DNA of 64,000 nucleotides from MGML01 sp034416335 (GCA_034416335.1 DAOULV010000003.1:186001-250000), one strand, 5' to 3'. Numbered from the stretch's first letter, positions 1 to 9,722 are shown. A program made the numbers and translations. Notes: a model not told the origin generated them from the sequence alone.

Positions 1-1
1 T

Positions 2-628
2 CCCGGGTTTTTCCCCGACAAGTATCACAGGATAGAAGAAAGTGAACTGGCCGCAGCCCGTAAAAGACTCGGTCTGCCTGATAGATTTATAATCACCGTC
101 GGCAGAATAGCATCTAATAAAGGTTACGACCTGCTTATTAACGCTTTTAAGGATGTTAAGGCAGAGATACCGGACGTAAAACTGGTATTCGCTATCGGTT
201 CGAATGAGGAATCGGATAAGAAAAAACGGGCGGATTTCGCCGATATGGCGAAAGACCTCGGCCTGGCCGAAGATGTATTGTTTTACGGACATGTAAAGGA
301 ACTTGAAGTCTTCTATAATGCAGCCGAAATACTGGTAATGCCTTCCACCTATGAGCCATTCGGTATGGTGGCTATCGAAGGAATGGCTTGCGGTACGCCG
401 GCCGTCGTCACCAGCCTGGGCGGACTCAAAGATTTCCTGGTAGATGGAGAGGACGCTCTATTTGCCAATCCACTGGACAAAAAAGCCCTAGCGGAAACGA
501 TAATCAGACTTCTGAGTGACACCGGACTGAAAGAAAGTATTTCCCGCAAAGGTTACGAGAAAGCCCATTCTACGTTTACCTGGGAAATGATAGCCGGAAG
601 TACCATCAATCTGGTGTCAGACTGGTAA
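2..628 (+). CDS. GT4-family glycosyltransferase, C-terminal part (sucrose-phosphate-synthase-like)
   Basis: The reading frame is open from base 2, so the start lies outside the window and only the last 208 residues are seen. They form the C-terminal nucleotide-sugar-binding half of a GT-B enzyme. The strand/helix VGRIASNKGYDLLINAF is followed by the retaining-GT4 signature EPFGMVAIEGMACGTP, whose two glutamates contact the donor sugar. The gene ends 3 nt before a HAD-family sugar-phosphate phosphatase, which is the usual arrangement of sucrose-phosphate or mannosylfructose-phosphate synthase with its phosphatase. A compatible-solute disaccharide product is therefore inferred. The family call is firm; the substrate is not proven. 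Confidence 0.85.
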   Translation, partial: PGFFPDKYHRIEESELAAARKRLGLPDRFIITVGRIASNKGYDLLINAFKDVKAEIPDVKLVFAIGSNEESDKKKRADFADMAKDLGLAEDVLFYGHVKELEVFYNAAEILVMPSTYEPFGMVAIEGMACGTPAVVTSLGGLKDFLVDGEDALFANPLDKKALAETIIRLLSDTGLKESISRKGYEKAHSTFTWEMIAGSTINLVSDW

Positions 629-631
629 GAT

Positions 632-1372
632 ATGTTATATCCCAACACCGCTTATAACAGGATCCTCTGTACCGACCTCGACGGTACATTTATCGGTGAC
701 GATACCTCTATGTATGAGTTGCTGAAACTGATAGAAGACAAAGGTATTATGCTCGTGTTCAGCACCGGAAGACACTTACCGTCGCTGCAGTCATTCATCC
801 GCGAGAAGGAAATCCGAAATCCTGATGCCTGCATCCTGATGGTCGGAACGGAAATATATGTATATCAAAATGGTACATTCGTTAAGGATGAGAACTGGAG
901 TGAAGTTATTTCCGAGGGATGGGACAAAGATAAAATAGCTGCTATGCTCGATGATATCGAAGAAATAACTCTCCAGGACCAGCAGTGGCAGACGGAATTC
1001 AAGGCCAGTTATTACCTGAGAGAAAATGCGGATACCGTACTGAATACTATCGAACGGCGTATGCAGAACGAAGGTTTAAAAGCCCACATCGTTTACTCCG
1101 GCGAACAGTTTCTGGACTTCCTTCCGGAACATTCGGGAAAAGCCGAGGCTCTAAAATACGTTGCCGGACACTCGGGAATTCGGGAAGATAACATAGTCGT
1201 ATGCGGTGATTCCGGTAACGACACGGATATGTTCAAAGCCGGGTTTAAAGGAATAATCGTTGGAAATGCCTTATCTGAATTACAGGATTTCCCTGGTGAA
1301 AATGCCTACCATGCCGTAAAGAGTTACAGTGCCGGAATTATCGAAGGGCTCGGATACTACGGCTTCGTATAG
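632..1372 (+). CDS. HAD-IIB sugar-phosphate phosphatase (sucrose-phosphate-phosphatase-like)
   Basis: This 246-residue cytosolic phosphatase has HAD motif I, DLDGT, with the nucleophile Asp15 and general acid Asp17. Motif II is the STGR segment, and the C-terminal motif IV is GDSGNDTDMF, which binds Mg2+. The cap between them is of type IIB, as in Cof-like and sucrose-phosphate phosphatases. It starts 3 nt after the stop of the GT4 enzyme and is almost certainly co-translated with it. The likely reaction is dephosphorylation of the disaccharide phosphate made by the upstream enzyme, releasing a compatible solute such as sucrose. Mannosylfructose-phosphate or glucosylglycerol-type phosphatase activity would look alike at this level. 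Confidence 0.8.
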   Translation: MLYPNTAYNRILCTDLDGTFIGDDTSMYELLKLIEDKGIMLVFSTGRHLPSLQSFIREKEIRNPDACILMVGTEIYVYQNGTFVKDENWSEVISEGWDKDKIAAMLDDIEEITLQDQQWQTEFKASYYLRENADTVLNTIERRMQNEGLKAHIVYSGEQFLDFLPEHSGKAEALKYVAGHSGIREDNIVVCGDSGNDTDMFKAGFKGIIVGNALSELQDFPGENAYHAVKSYSAGIIEGLGYYGFV

Positions 1373-1394
1373 CTCCGCATGTCAGTCCGGTTGG

Positions 1395-2441
1395 TTACTC
1401 CTGCCGCTTGATTGAAAGCCACGGGTAATCGGGAGACGATTCATGTACCTGCCTGATAAACTCAGCAGTTTTTTCCGGCAGTGCTGTGTTTATCTGTATC
1501 CCCGATCCCATTTCGAAACCGGCTACTGTCGTCAATCTTGGTAAAATTCTCAGATGCCAGTGATAGTATGGGTCGTCTTCATCTTCGGTCGTCGCTGTGT
1601 CGATTATCAGATTAAAGTCCGGATCTCCCAATCCCTGCCAGAGACAGAGCAGACTGTCTTTGAGGACAACAGCGAGTTCGGAAAGACCTTCCGGTGATAG
1701 TAAGCCGAACGAAGCACAATGGTCCTTGGGGATTATCCACGTTTCATATGGAACATGCGATGCATAAGGATGAAAAACAACAAATTGCCTGGTTTCAGTG
1801 ACTATTCTGAGTCCTTTATTTAACTCTTCACTCAGCAAATCACAGTATAAACAGCGGGCTACATCAACATAGTGTTCATGCGCTATATCGAATATACGAT
1901 TGTAATACGAGGCTATCACCGGTGTTGCCACGAGTTGAGAATGGGGATGCGCCAGTGACGTTCCTGATGTCGGCCCGTGGTTTTTAAAAATAGTGATAAA
2001 TTTATACAGGTGGTTTTGCTTCAGCGTGTTGTATCTCTGCTGGTAGGCGGACAGCACCTGTTCGACCTGATCGTAATCCATCACAGCCATCACCGTGTGA
2101 TGCAACGGTGTATCAATAATTACTTCATGAACACCGATTCCCGCACGTTTACGGTAAAAGTGCCCGGATTCCGCCCGAAGAACATCGCCTTCCGGTGTCA
2201 AAGCCGGATATAGATTGGAAACAACCCTGACTGCCCAATGCGAGTTCTGACTCAACGAGGGCAATCTGAGAACTTCAGCGGCTGTCTTATCCTCATTCCC
2301 GGGATAAAACGGACAGTCCTCCCTGCTGATATCCGGAACAGGCGTAGAGTCTTTTCGAACAACATCGTGCGGGCGGTCTGTTCTCTCGGGCGCGATTATT
2401 ACCCATTCCTTCGTCGTGGGATCCTGGCGTAGTTCAGACAT
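1395..2441 (-). CDS. galT: GalT-like nucleotidyltransferase (galactose-1-phosphate uridylyltransferase family)
   Basis: This 348-residue protein has the normal GalT length and the HIT-type active site HPH at residues 165-167, where the second His carries the UMP or AMP adduct. Both halves of the GalT fold are recognisable, including the ITIFKNHGPTSG segment. The usual N-terminal zinc pair (Cys-x-x-Cys before PGNE) is reduced to CPFYPGNE, so the second cysteine is missing. A separate CLYC lies near residue 198. It starts 10 nt after glgC and is probably co-transcribed with it. GalT-fold enzymes include ADP-glucose phosphorylases, so the substrate could be ADP-glucose rather than UDP-glucose/galactose-1-phosphate. 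Family confident, substrate open. Confidence 0.82.
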   Translation of the reverse strand: MSELRQDPTTKEWVIIAPERTDRPHDVVRKDSTPVPDISREDCPFYPGNEDKTAAEVLRLPSLSQNSHWAVRVVSNLYPALTPEGDVLRAESGHFYRKRAGIGVHEVIIDTPLHHTVMAVMDYDQVEQVLSAYQQRYNTLKQNHLYKFITIFKNHGPTSGTSLAHPHSQLVATPVIASYYNRIFDIAHEHYVDVARCLYCDLLSEELNKGLRIVTETRQFVVFHPYASHVPYETWIIPKDHCASFGLLSPEGLSELAVVLKDSLLCLWQGLGDPDFNLIIDTATTEDEDDPYYHWHLRILPRLTTVAGFEMGSGIQINTALPEKTAEFIRQVHESSPDYPWLSIKRQE

Positions 2442-2451
2442 GTATTAGTTC

Positions 2452-3654
2452 CTAAATCACACTCCCGGACGGCAGGATAATACCGTCAAAGTCTTCAGGT
2501 TTAACTTCAGGCCGCACTCTACAGTTATGGCCTATTGCAGTACCGGATGGGATACTAACTCCTCTTCCAAGGATAGTGGTTTCATCATCATCCGGCGACG
2601 AGTTACCGAATCCTATGTAACTGAAACTGCCGACATCTACCTGACTATCGATTATACAATTATCGATGATACTTCGGCTACCGACGTAAACTTCCGACAT
2701 CAATATCGAGTTTTTAACAATGGCGTTGTCTTCAATTGTAACACCAGGTGAAAGTATCGAATTTTCGACATGCCCTCTTATGGAACATCCCCGACTTATG
2801 ATACTGTTATTCGCATTTTTCCCGAGGCTACATTCAGCTGTAGAGTGATAGTCACTACCTAAAACCGGCCGGCCGGTATCATTTAACAGCTGACACTCCT
2901 TATCGAGAGTTTCCATATGGGCGCTGTAATAAGCCTTCACGGTGCCGATGTCCCTCCAGTATCCGTAGAACTGATGGACGAAGAACCTATCACGCTCCAG
3001 AATTTCCGGAATTATGGTGTATGTCATATCGTGTTTTGTATGCTGTCTGTTTCCGTAATTCTCTATTCGTTCCAGCAGTGTATTCTTATTGAATACGTAA
3101 ATACCCATGGATGCAAGGTTATTCCGGGGGATATCCGGTTTTTCCTCGTAATCGGTTACCCGGTTTTCATTATCAATCTTAAGAATCCCGAACCTGTATG
3201 CTTCCTTGATCGGTACCTCAATCACTCCGAGCGTTACATCCGCACCGGTTTTTTTATGGAACTCTACCATTTTAGCGTAGTCCATCTCGTATATATGGTC
3301 CGCGGCCAGAACGAGTATCGTATCGGCATCGATACTCTTAAGGTATCCAAGATTTTGAAATATAGCGTCGGCGGTACCCTTGTAGTGATTTATTCGAGGT
3401 TCGAGAATGGTCAGATTGCAGGGCCCCCTGTTATTAACATGCCAGTTTTTCAGATACCCCCTCATCTGTACGCGCTGGTAGTTGGTTAATACCGCAACTT
3501 CGTCTACCTCTGAGTTGATACAATTACTCAGACTGAAATCTATTACTCTGTATCTCCCTGCAAAAGGAAGTATGGGTTTTGGTCTCTCTTCACACAGGAG
3601 ACCCATTCTGGTCCCTTTACCGCCGGCTAGTATGAGTGCCGCCGTGTTATCCAT
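2452..3654 (-). CDS. glgC: Glucose-1-phosphate adenylyltransferase (ADP-glucose pyrophosphorylase-like)
   Basis: This is a 400-residue nucleotidyltransferase. The N-terminus has LILAGGKGTRM, the nucleotide-binding loop with catalytic Arg, and ERPKPILPFAG. The GTADAIFQNL segment is typical of GlgC. The last ~120 residues form a left-handed beta-helix. The start was placed at Met 12 of the open frame because GGGAGGAT lies 6-8 nt upstream, so the longer ORF reaching 3687 is not used. It makes ADP-glucose from glucose-1-phosphate and ATP for glycogen or related glucans. No glycogen synthase or branching enzyme is in the window. The paired GalT-like gene follows directly. Allosteric behaviour cannot be judged. 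Confidence 0.88.
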   Translation of the reverse strand: MDNTAALILAGGKGTRMGLLCEERPKPILPFAGRYRVIDFSLSNCINSEVDEVAVLTNYQRVQMRGYLKNWHVNNRGPCNLTILEPRINHYKGTADAIFQNLGYLKSIDADTILVLAADHIYEMDYAKMVEFHKKTGADVTLGVIEVPIKEAYRFGILKIDNENRVTDYEEKPDIPRNNLASMGIYVFNKNTLLERIENYGNRQHTKHDMTYTIIPEILERDRFFVHQFYGYWRDIGTVKAYYSAHMETLDKECQLLNDTGRPVLGSDYHSTAECSLGKNANNSIISRGCSIRGHVENSILSPGVTIEDNAIVKNSILMSEVYVGSRSIIDNCIIDSQVDVGSFSYIGFGNSSPDDDETTILGRGVSIPSGTAIGHNCRVRPEVKPEDFDGIILPSGSVI

Positions 3655-3704
3655 TTTTACATCCTCCCTGCATACACCCGGATTCACAAGGTCTTGTCAG
3701 TTTA

Positions 3705-4193
3705 TTAACTGCGTCCCGACTCCGGATGAACCACCAGCACCGTCTTCCTGGACTTTCTGATAACTTCATCAGCAACGCTGCCCAGGATCGCTCTTTTAAG
3801 TCCACCCGTGCCATGTGTGGACATTACTATCAGGTCTACTTTCTCATCTCTGGCAAGTTTGATTATTCTCTCTGCCGGGTGTCCCGTTACAACCAGGTAG
3901 GTGCATTTCATATTGCTGCATTTACCTGTACGCGCCTTCCTAGCAAGGTATTTCCTGGCACGGTCTATTCTACGTTTTTCATCAGCAAGCGCCACTTCCA
4001 CCGATATTCTTGCCGACTGCGGGGTTTCAGCTGAAGTAAATGTCCCGCCGGTTACGGCAACAGGGATTGCAGGTTTGACAACGCGTACGATGATTATTTC
4101 CGAATCAAAGCGCTCCGCGATTTCGTAAGCCGATTCCAGTGCCTTTGAAGCAAACCTGGAACCATCGAGTGGTACTAAAACACGCTCGTACAT
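3705..4193 (-). CDS. Universal stress protein (UspA family)
   Basis: A single 162-residue Usp domain. It opens with the beta strand RVLVPLDGS and ends with the ATP-binding loop STHGTGGLKRAILGSVAD, in which the G-x2-G-x9-G-S/T pattern is intact, so nucleotide binding is expected. An insertion rich in Thr/Ser/Pro lies around residues 45-60. It lies between the H+-ATPase and glgC on the same strand but has its own 205-bp upstream gap. That gap contains a promoter-like motif shared with htrA (4248-4280). The role is presumed to be a stress-state ATP-binding regulator or chaperone; no partner is known. Confidence 0.9.
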   Translation of the reverse strand: MYERVLVPLDGSRFASKALESAYEIAERFDSEIIIVRVVKPAIPVAVTGGTFTSAETPQSARISVEVALADEKRRIDRARKYLARKARTGKCSNMKCTYLVVTGHPAERIIKLARDEKVDLIVMSTHGTGGLKRAILGSVADEVIRKSRKTVLVVHPESGRS

Positions 4194-4247
4194 TAGAAAT
4201 CACCTCATTCTGATATGATTTATATAATTTTAAATTAAGAACCGTTG

Positions 4248-4280
4248 AATTGTTATAAAATGGCGTAATGAATAGTTACA
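4248..4280 (-). promoter_or_regulatory. Promoter-like motif upstream of uspA, shared with htrA
   Basis: On the minus strand this reads TGTAAC, 17 nt, TATAAC, then AATT, about 55 nt before the usp start. The spacing fits a sigma-70-type promoter with a weak -35. The same arrangement, without gaps and with many identical spacer bases (CATTTTATAACAATT at the 3' side), occurs at 10987-11019 upstream of htrA. The shared spacer suggests a common sigma factor or regulator. Transcription start not shown. Confidence 0.5.
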
Positions 4281-4399
4281 AAACTATTACATTTGGGTGA
4301 CGGCACCGGGATGGAAATGCCTGCAGAGAAATGCATTAAAGGAAATGAAAATACCGCAATCAAGTATTGATGTCAGGAACGGGAGATATCCAGAAGCTG

Positions 4400-6862
4400 C
4401 TATACTTCAGCTGCCGAACCGTCTCCCCTCACATGTCGTCCGAACAGACCAGAGTGTTCTTTTCCGAATATTCTGTATGCCAGCAGTTTTACAGCATCGT
4501 TGACGAACAGCCAGGCCAGAGCGTATCCCCAGACTATTCCGGCATATTTCCAACCGAGCGGCTCCATAAGGAATCCATATACGGCGATAAGTGTGGCGAC
4601 TATTTGGGTTCCGATAACTGCCAGTAATAATATCCGCGAGGGCTTTATAGACCAGAACGGCCCCCGGGTCCGGGCAACGAATATGGTTAGATGACCGGCG
4701 ACTGAAAGCTTGAGGTACATCATGGTCTGAAGTGTCACCGTACTCATATTGAAAATAGTCTCTCCCATATACAACAGCCCGAATGATGCAATAACCCCGA
4801 AAACCCCGAGCGTGGTGGCAATTCCAAGGACTGTCCACATATCCCACCTTTCGGGTCGGTCCGAATACCGCACGTTATCGTAAGCAATAGATAAAATGGC
4901 TCCATCATTCAGTACAGCGAGCAAAACTACCATGATAGCGGTCACCGGGTACATATTGAAGGTGAAAATAGCCAGGGTCAGGAATAATAACGTCCTGATA
5001 GTTTCCGCAATTCGGTAAATGGCATAATTAGTCATCCGGTGGAATATTTTACGACTTTCTCTGATAGCGTCAATAATCACCGAAAGCCCCGGCAGCAGTA
5101 AAACAATACTTGCCGCCGATCGAGCAGCATCAGTCGCACCGGAAACCGCAATACCGGCGTCAGCTTTCTTCAGAGCGGGAGCATCATTTACACCATCACC
5201 GGTCATTCCCACAATATGTCCTCTCTGCTGCAGGACATCTACTATATGGTACTTGTGCTCCGGGAACACCTGGGCGAAGCCATCAGTATTTTCAACAATG
5301 TCAGCAAGTTCGCCTGACTCGTGGGGTTTAGCACTTTCGAATACTCCGGCGTCCATAATGTTGGTTCCCAGACCCAACTGGCGGCTGATTTCTTTTCCGA
5401 TGGCAACCTGGTCGCCCGTTACCATCTTTACATCCAGACCCATCCCGCGAGCGGTATCCACGGTTACCTTTGAATCTTCACGCAGTGGGTCGAAAAGTGG
5501 GATTATCCCGATAAATCGCCATTTATCGTTATCATCGGTACGGGCAACGCCGAGAGATCGGAAGCCGCGGGAAGCGAATTCGTTAACAGCATGTTCAACT
5601 TCTTCTTTTATCATTGCTGAATCGGGGTCCAGTGCCAGAATAACCTGAGGGGCTCCTTTCGAGGTTTCGAAAGTTCTTCCGTCCGGACCCTGAACTTCCG
5701 ACTCGGTAGTTTTATGAACAGGGTCGAAGGGTTTAAAGCTGTTTATCTGATAGGATTTCAGTACAGAAGGGTCTTTTATACCGTTCAATACCGCAAGGTC
5801 TATAGGGTCCTGGTTCTCTTCTCTCGAAGCCAGCGCCCCGGCAAGGATTACCTCTTCCGGTTTTGTAACTCCAAGCGTAAACGGTTCTCCGGGAGTAAGC
5901 TTGCTCTGGGTCAGTGTACCGGTCTTATCCGAGCACAGGACGTCGATACCGGCAAGCTCCTCCACAGCCGTTAGTTTGGTGACAATCGCCTGTTTTGCCG
6001 CCAGTACTCTTGCTCCGAGAGCCATAGTAACGGATAAAACCGCAGGCATTGCTACGGGGACGGCAGCAATAGTCAGTACGAGTACGAACTGGAGCACCTG
6101 TAAAATCGGGTCGCTTCTGGCAATTGCGATGCTTATTATCAGAATAGCCAGAGTCGCGGCAACAATGAGTAAATAATCAGCAATCTTAATAATAGCTTTT
6201 TGAAGGTGGCTCCTGGTTTCTGCCGATTTTACCAGCTCTGCCGTTTTGCCGTAGTAAGTATTTGTTCCGGTACCGTATACCAGTGCATCTATTTCACCCT
6301 GCTTCATGATTGAACCGGAAAATACCGGATCTCCGGGGTTATGCTCGACCGGCAGTGACTCTCCGGTAAGCGCAGACTGGTCAATCTCAACAGGGCTGCC
6401 TTCCATGAGTCGAGCATCGGCCGGTATGACATCACCTATCCGCAGGCGTATAATATCTCCGGATACGAGTTCCCGTGCCGGAACACTCTTCCATGCGCCG
6501 TTTCGCTTAACCCGGGCACCAACGGCGAGTTTTTTCTTCAAAGCGGCAACGGCACTATCAGCCTGATATTCCTCCCGAAACCCCACAACTGCGTTTAATA
6601 CTAAAAGGGTCAAAATAACCCCGACATCGGGCCAGTGCCGCAGTATTGCCGAAAGTATTGCGGCAATGATTATCATAACCGGTATAGGTCCCCAGAAATA
6701 AGATAAGAACTTCTTTAAGGGGTTTATCCGCTTTTCTTCGATCTCGTTATAGCCGTACTCCTCCAGACGTTTATCTGCATCCGTCTGACTCAAACCGTCG
6801 ACGGAAGTACCGAGGCGCTTGATTAGATCGGAGATTGGTATTTCTTTTAGAGATTCGTCCAT
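4400..6862 (-). CDS. P3A-type plasma-membrane H+-ATPase
   Basis: This 820-residue P-type ATPase has an N-terminal cation-ATPase domain, two membrane helices from about residue 50 and the actuator loop LTGES near 165. M4 carries AVPVAMP, the signature of the P3A proton pumps rather than of Ca2+ or heavy-metal pumps. The phosphorylation motif DKTGTLT has Asp near residue 312, and the hinge is GDGVNDAPALKKADAG. About six further C-terminal helices follow. No heavy-metal CxxC domain and no long autoinhibitory tail are seen. It should export H+ at the expense of ATP. It lies downstream of the MHS symporter gene on the same strand, with a 68-bp gap, in a stress-related block. Confidence 0.88.
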   Translation of the reverse strand: MDESLKEIPISDLIKRLGTSVDGLSQTDADKRLEEYGYNEIEEKRINPLKKFLSYFWGPIPVMIIIAAILSAILRHWPDVGVILTLLVLNAVVGFREEYQADSAVAALKKKLAVGARVKRNGAWKSVPARELVSGDIIRLRIGDVIPADARLMEGSPVEIDQSALTGESLPVEHNPGDPVFSGSIMKQGEIDALVYGTGTNTYYGKTAELVKSAETRSHLQKAIIKIADYLLIVAATLAILIISIAIARSDPILQVLQFVLVLTIAAVPVAMPAVLSVTMALGARVLAAKQAIVTKLTAVEELAGIDVLCSDKTGTLTQSKLTPGEPFTLGVTKPEEVILAGALASREENQDPIDLAVLNGIKDPSVLKSYQINSFKPFDPVHKTTESEVQGPDGRTFETSKGAPQVILALDPDSAMIKEEVEHAVNEFASRGFRSLGVARTDDNDKWRFIGIIPLFDPLREDSKVTVDTARGMGLDVKMVTGDQVAIGKEISRQLGLGTNIMDAGVFESAKPHESGELADIVENTDGFAQVFPEHKYHIVDVLQQRGHIVGMTGDGVNDAPALKKADAGIAVSGATDAARSAASIVLLLPGLSVIIDAIRESRKIFHRMTNYAIYRIAETIRTLLFLTLAIFTFNMYPVTAIMVVLLAVLNDGAILSIAYDNVRYSDRPERWDMWTVLGIATTLGVFGVIASFGLLYMGETIFNMSTVTLQTMMYLKLSVAGHLTIFVARTRGPFWSIKPSRILLLAVIGTQIVATLIAVYGFLMEPLGWKYAGIVWGYALAWLFVNDAVKLLAYRIFGKEHSGLFGRHVRGDGSAAEV

Positions 6863-6930
6863 TTAAACATATGCCGTTTTTTACAGTTATTTTATCCCGT
6901 TTCTAATATCTACTACTCATTATATACGAG

Positions 6931-8274
6931 CTATCTTAATTCTTCACGACTTCTGTCTTTCATAGACAGTAGAGCCAGAATTGTAATAGTGACGAAAATA
7001 CAGAGATAGAAAGCCGGTGCAAGGTTGTTGCCGGTTACTTTGATAAGCCAGGTACAAACCATCGGAGTAATTCCTCCGAAAACACCAACTCCTATATTAT
7101 AAATGATTGAATAACTTACAAGCCTGTGTCTGGTAGGGAACCATTCGACCAGTGTAGCGGGAGCCACACCTAAAGGTACCGATATTATAATGACGAATAA
7201 GACCAGCACCGCCAGAAGAAAGAAGTAATTCTCCCTGGCGAGGATGAACATGGGTACGGTAAACACCAGCGCAAAGCAAAATGCCACAATTAGGATTGAC
7301 TTTCTCCTGATAAATCTATCCGAAAGCACTGCCATCATCGGTATCAGGAATATAAGTATAAACGTGGCTACAGTCGTAATCTGCAGAGCCTTGTCTTCAT
7401 CCATCCCGGCAACGGTATGGACATATGTAGGCATATAGACCAATGGCAGGTAGAAAAGTACTGTATAACCGAGGCAGAATAATGCTGCTTGTATCAACTC
7501 GCGCCGTCCTGACTTTAGTATTTCGGAAAAAGGTGCGACTTCTTCGTGCCTTTTCCCCCGGACGAAAAGATGTGACTTCGGCATCTTGTATGTATAGTAA
7601 ACCCCGGCTACTCCCAGTATAGCGGCAAAAAAGAAAGGTATCCGCCAGCCCCAGCTTATTAGTAAGTCCTTGGGGAAAATGGTACTGGCACCAGCTGCCA
7701 CGGCCGCACCCAGCACCATACCCGCCATGCTGCCGATATTCGCCAGACTACCGAAGATACCGCGGCTGTCCTCGGGGGCTTCTTCCACCATATATGTAAC
7801 TGACGTGCTGAACTCACCTCCTACCGACAGTCCCTGCACCAATCTTAGCGTCACCAGAAGAACCGGAGCAAGTACGCCGGCACTTTGATAAGTTGGGAGA
7901 ACTCCCATCAGAGTCGTGGATATTGCCATCATGGACGTGGAAATGTAGAGAGTTGTTTTTCTTCCCTTTATATCACCTACACGCCCGAGAATAATACCTC
8001 CGAGTGGTCTCATGACAAAGCCGGCGGCAAATACGGCAAATGTAGACATTATCGAACTGAGATTATTCTCGTTAGGGAAGAACAACTGTGATATGGTCGG
8101 CACCATATAACCGTACAGGGCAAAGTCATACCATTCCATTATGTTGCCGACCAGTCCGGAAAGTATACTTGTCTTGTTTCCGGTTAGTTTTTGGACTTCT
8201 TCACCGATTTCATCTTCGACTTCTTTTATAAAATGATTCGGTCTTTTCCCGAAAAACGAGCCAGAACTACTCAT
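6931..8274 (-). CDS. MFS transporter, metabolite:H+ symporter (MHS, ProP-like) family
   Basis: This 447-residue protein has twelve hydrophobic segments. The MHS signature sits at the first helix (GNIMEWYDFALYGY), with RPLGGIILGRVGDIKGRK between helices 2 and 3. The N-terminal ~40 residues are cytosolic. ProP, KgtP and shikimate/citrate transporters share these motifs, so the substrate may be proline/betaine, a dicarboxylate or another small acid. Its place between a Usp-HEAT gene (29-bp gap) and a proton pump fits H+-coupled uptake of an osmolyte or organic acid. The C-terminal coiled coil of E. coli ProP is not present. Confidence 0.85.
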   Translation of the reverse strand: MSSSGSFFGKRPNHFIKEVEDEIGEEVQKLTGNKTSILSGLVGNIMEWYDFALYGYMVPTISQLFFPNENNLSSIMSTFAVFAAGFVMRPLGGIILGRVGDIKGRKTTLYISTSMMAISTTLMGVLPTYQSAGVLAPVLLVTLRLVQGLSVGGEFSTSVTYMVEEAPEDSRGIFGSLANIGSMAGMVLGAAVAAGASTIFPKDLLISWGWRIPFFFAAILGVAGVYYTYKMPKSHLFVRGKRHEEVAPFSEILKSGRRELIQAALFCLGYTVLFYLPLVYMPTYVHTVAGMDEDKALQITTVATFILIFLIPMMAVLSDRFIRRKSILIVAFCFALVFTVPMFILARENYFFLLAVLVLFVIIISVPLGVAPATLVEWFPTRHRLVSYSIIYNIGVGVFGGITPMVCTWLIKVTGNNLAPAFYLCIFVTITILALLSMKDRSREELR

Positions 8275-8303
8275 GATATTCGCTTGTTTTTACCAATACA
8301 CCG

Positions 8304-9722
8304 TTACTTGATTTCATCCAGGACTTCCCTGGCTTTAAAAGAGACATCAAGTGACGGATTCTCTTCCAGTGCCGCCACCAGAGGTTTGGTAGACTGCCTG
8401 AGGTTTCTATCTCTCAAGTCATGTAAAACATGATGCGCACCTTCCCGCAACCATAGTGAATCAGGTCGTTCGATAAGTGCATTAAGCAATGGCTTCATCG
8501 CTTCTTTTCCGATGTGGATCAACCCTTCCGCTGCTATCCATCGTACTGCAAATTCTTCACTTTCCAGCGCATTTACCAATGTCTGAGCGGATGCCGGGTC
8601 ACCTATTTGAGCCAGGGTTTTAACAGCCTCCCAGCGTTCCCAGTATTTATTACTGTTTCTCATGGCTTCCGTCACCGGTGCGACGGCTTTTTTACCTATC
8701 GTCACCAGCGACTTCCTCGCTTTCACACGTTCCATTCCATCATCATTTCCCAGGTTTCTAATCAACGCCCCGATAGTTTCAGGTTCCTTTTCAGTTTTCT
8801 CTGGTTCTCTTTTCCCCTCGGCACGTTTTCTTACCAGAAGAATCGGAGTATTACCGCCGTGTAAGACTTTGTCTGCAACACTTCCATGTCCAGAACTGTG
8901 AAACCCGGAATCACCGTGTGTGGACATAACTATGATATCTATACCGGTGTTTTCAGACAGACCGATAATTTCTTCGGCTGCCCTACCTACCTTTACCTGA
9001 ACCGACGTGACTATACCTTTCCTTTTTAGTGTTTTACCTGCTTTCTCCAGGTATTTTTTAGCGTCCGCCTTTTTATCCTTCAATTCTTTCGCCGAATAAT
9101 CGGTATTTATAATTCCGTCGGTGGCCGTGTAAGAATAATAAGGCTGTGTTATCACATGGGTAAGCGTCACCTTCGCATTCAGCATAGAAGCAAAACTGGT
9201 TACATAGGAAAGTGCAACCTCGCTTTGTTTTGAACCGTCCAGAGGGAGCAGTATATTGTTTAGAACGGCTTTATTTTTTAAATCTGTGTTAGCCCTGACC
9301 AGGAGTACCGGATGCCTGGAAGCTCTCACTACTTTTTCAGCTACACTTCCCAGAGCCCAGAGACTGATGCCTGTCCTTCCATGGGTCGCCATTACTATCA
9401 GGTCCATATTCTCATTATCTGCATATTCCAGGATTCCTTCAGCAGAATTACCTACTAATATGCCCGAACCTACGACGACGGTTTTTACCTTGCGGCCTTT
9501 ACCTTTGTTTTTCACTAACGAAGTCTGTATATTGTTTTTAGTTTTTTCCGCGACGCTCTTTAGATAGGCTTCAAGTGCAGGATGATAAGGGTCTTCAGCC
9601 GGTGAACGCACGTTTATAAGTGTAACTTCATAACCAATCTTGATTGCTAATTCTTCCGCATACGGTAAAGCTGTTTCCGCCAGCTTCGAGCCATCGAGCG
9701 GGACCAACAATTTATCGGGCAT
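8304..9722 (-). CDS. Tandem universal-stress domains fused to HEAT repeats
   Basis: This is a 472-residue three-part protein. A first Usp domain (about 1-145) has the ATP loop ATHGRTGISLWALGSVAEK. A second (about 155-300) has STHGDSGFHSSGHGSVADK. Both retain the glycines and Ser of ATP-binding Usp proteins. A charged linker (about 300-320) leads to a HEAT/PBS-lyase-like repeat array (about 322-472) with WERWEAVKTLAQIGD and VRWIAAEGLIHIG repeats. The HEAT part matches, along its whole length, the stand-alone protein at 11413-11904, including the motif HHVLHD. The gene follows htrA by 66 nt. The fusion suggests a stress-sensing, protein-binding adaptor; its partner is unknown. Confidence 0.87.
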   Translation of the reverse strand: MPDKLLVPLDGSKLAETALPYAEELAIKIGYEVTLINVRSPAEDPYHPALEAYLKSVAEKTKNNIQTSLVKNKGKGRKVKTVVVGSGILVGNSAEGILEYADNENMDLIVMATHGRTGISLWALGSVAEKVVRASRHPVLLVRANTDLKNKAVLNNILLPLDGSKQSEVALSYVTSFASMLNAKVTLTHVITQPYYSYTATDGIINTDYSAKELKDKKADAKKYLEKAGKTLKRKGIVTSVQVKVGRAAEEIIGLSENTGIDIIVMSTHGDSGFHSSGHGSVADKVLHGGNTPILLVRKRAEGKREPEKTEKEPETIGALIRNLGNDDGMERVKARKSLVTIGKKAVAPVTEAMRNSNKYWERWEAVKTLAQIGDPASAQTLVNALESEEFAVRWIAAEGLIHIGKEAMKPLLNALIERPDSLWLREGAHHVLHDLRDRNLRQSTKPLVAALEENPSLDVSFKAREVLDEIK

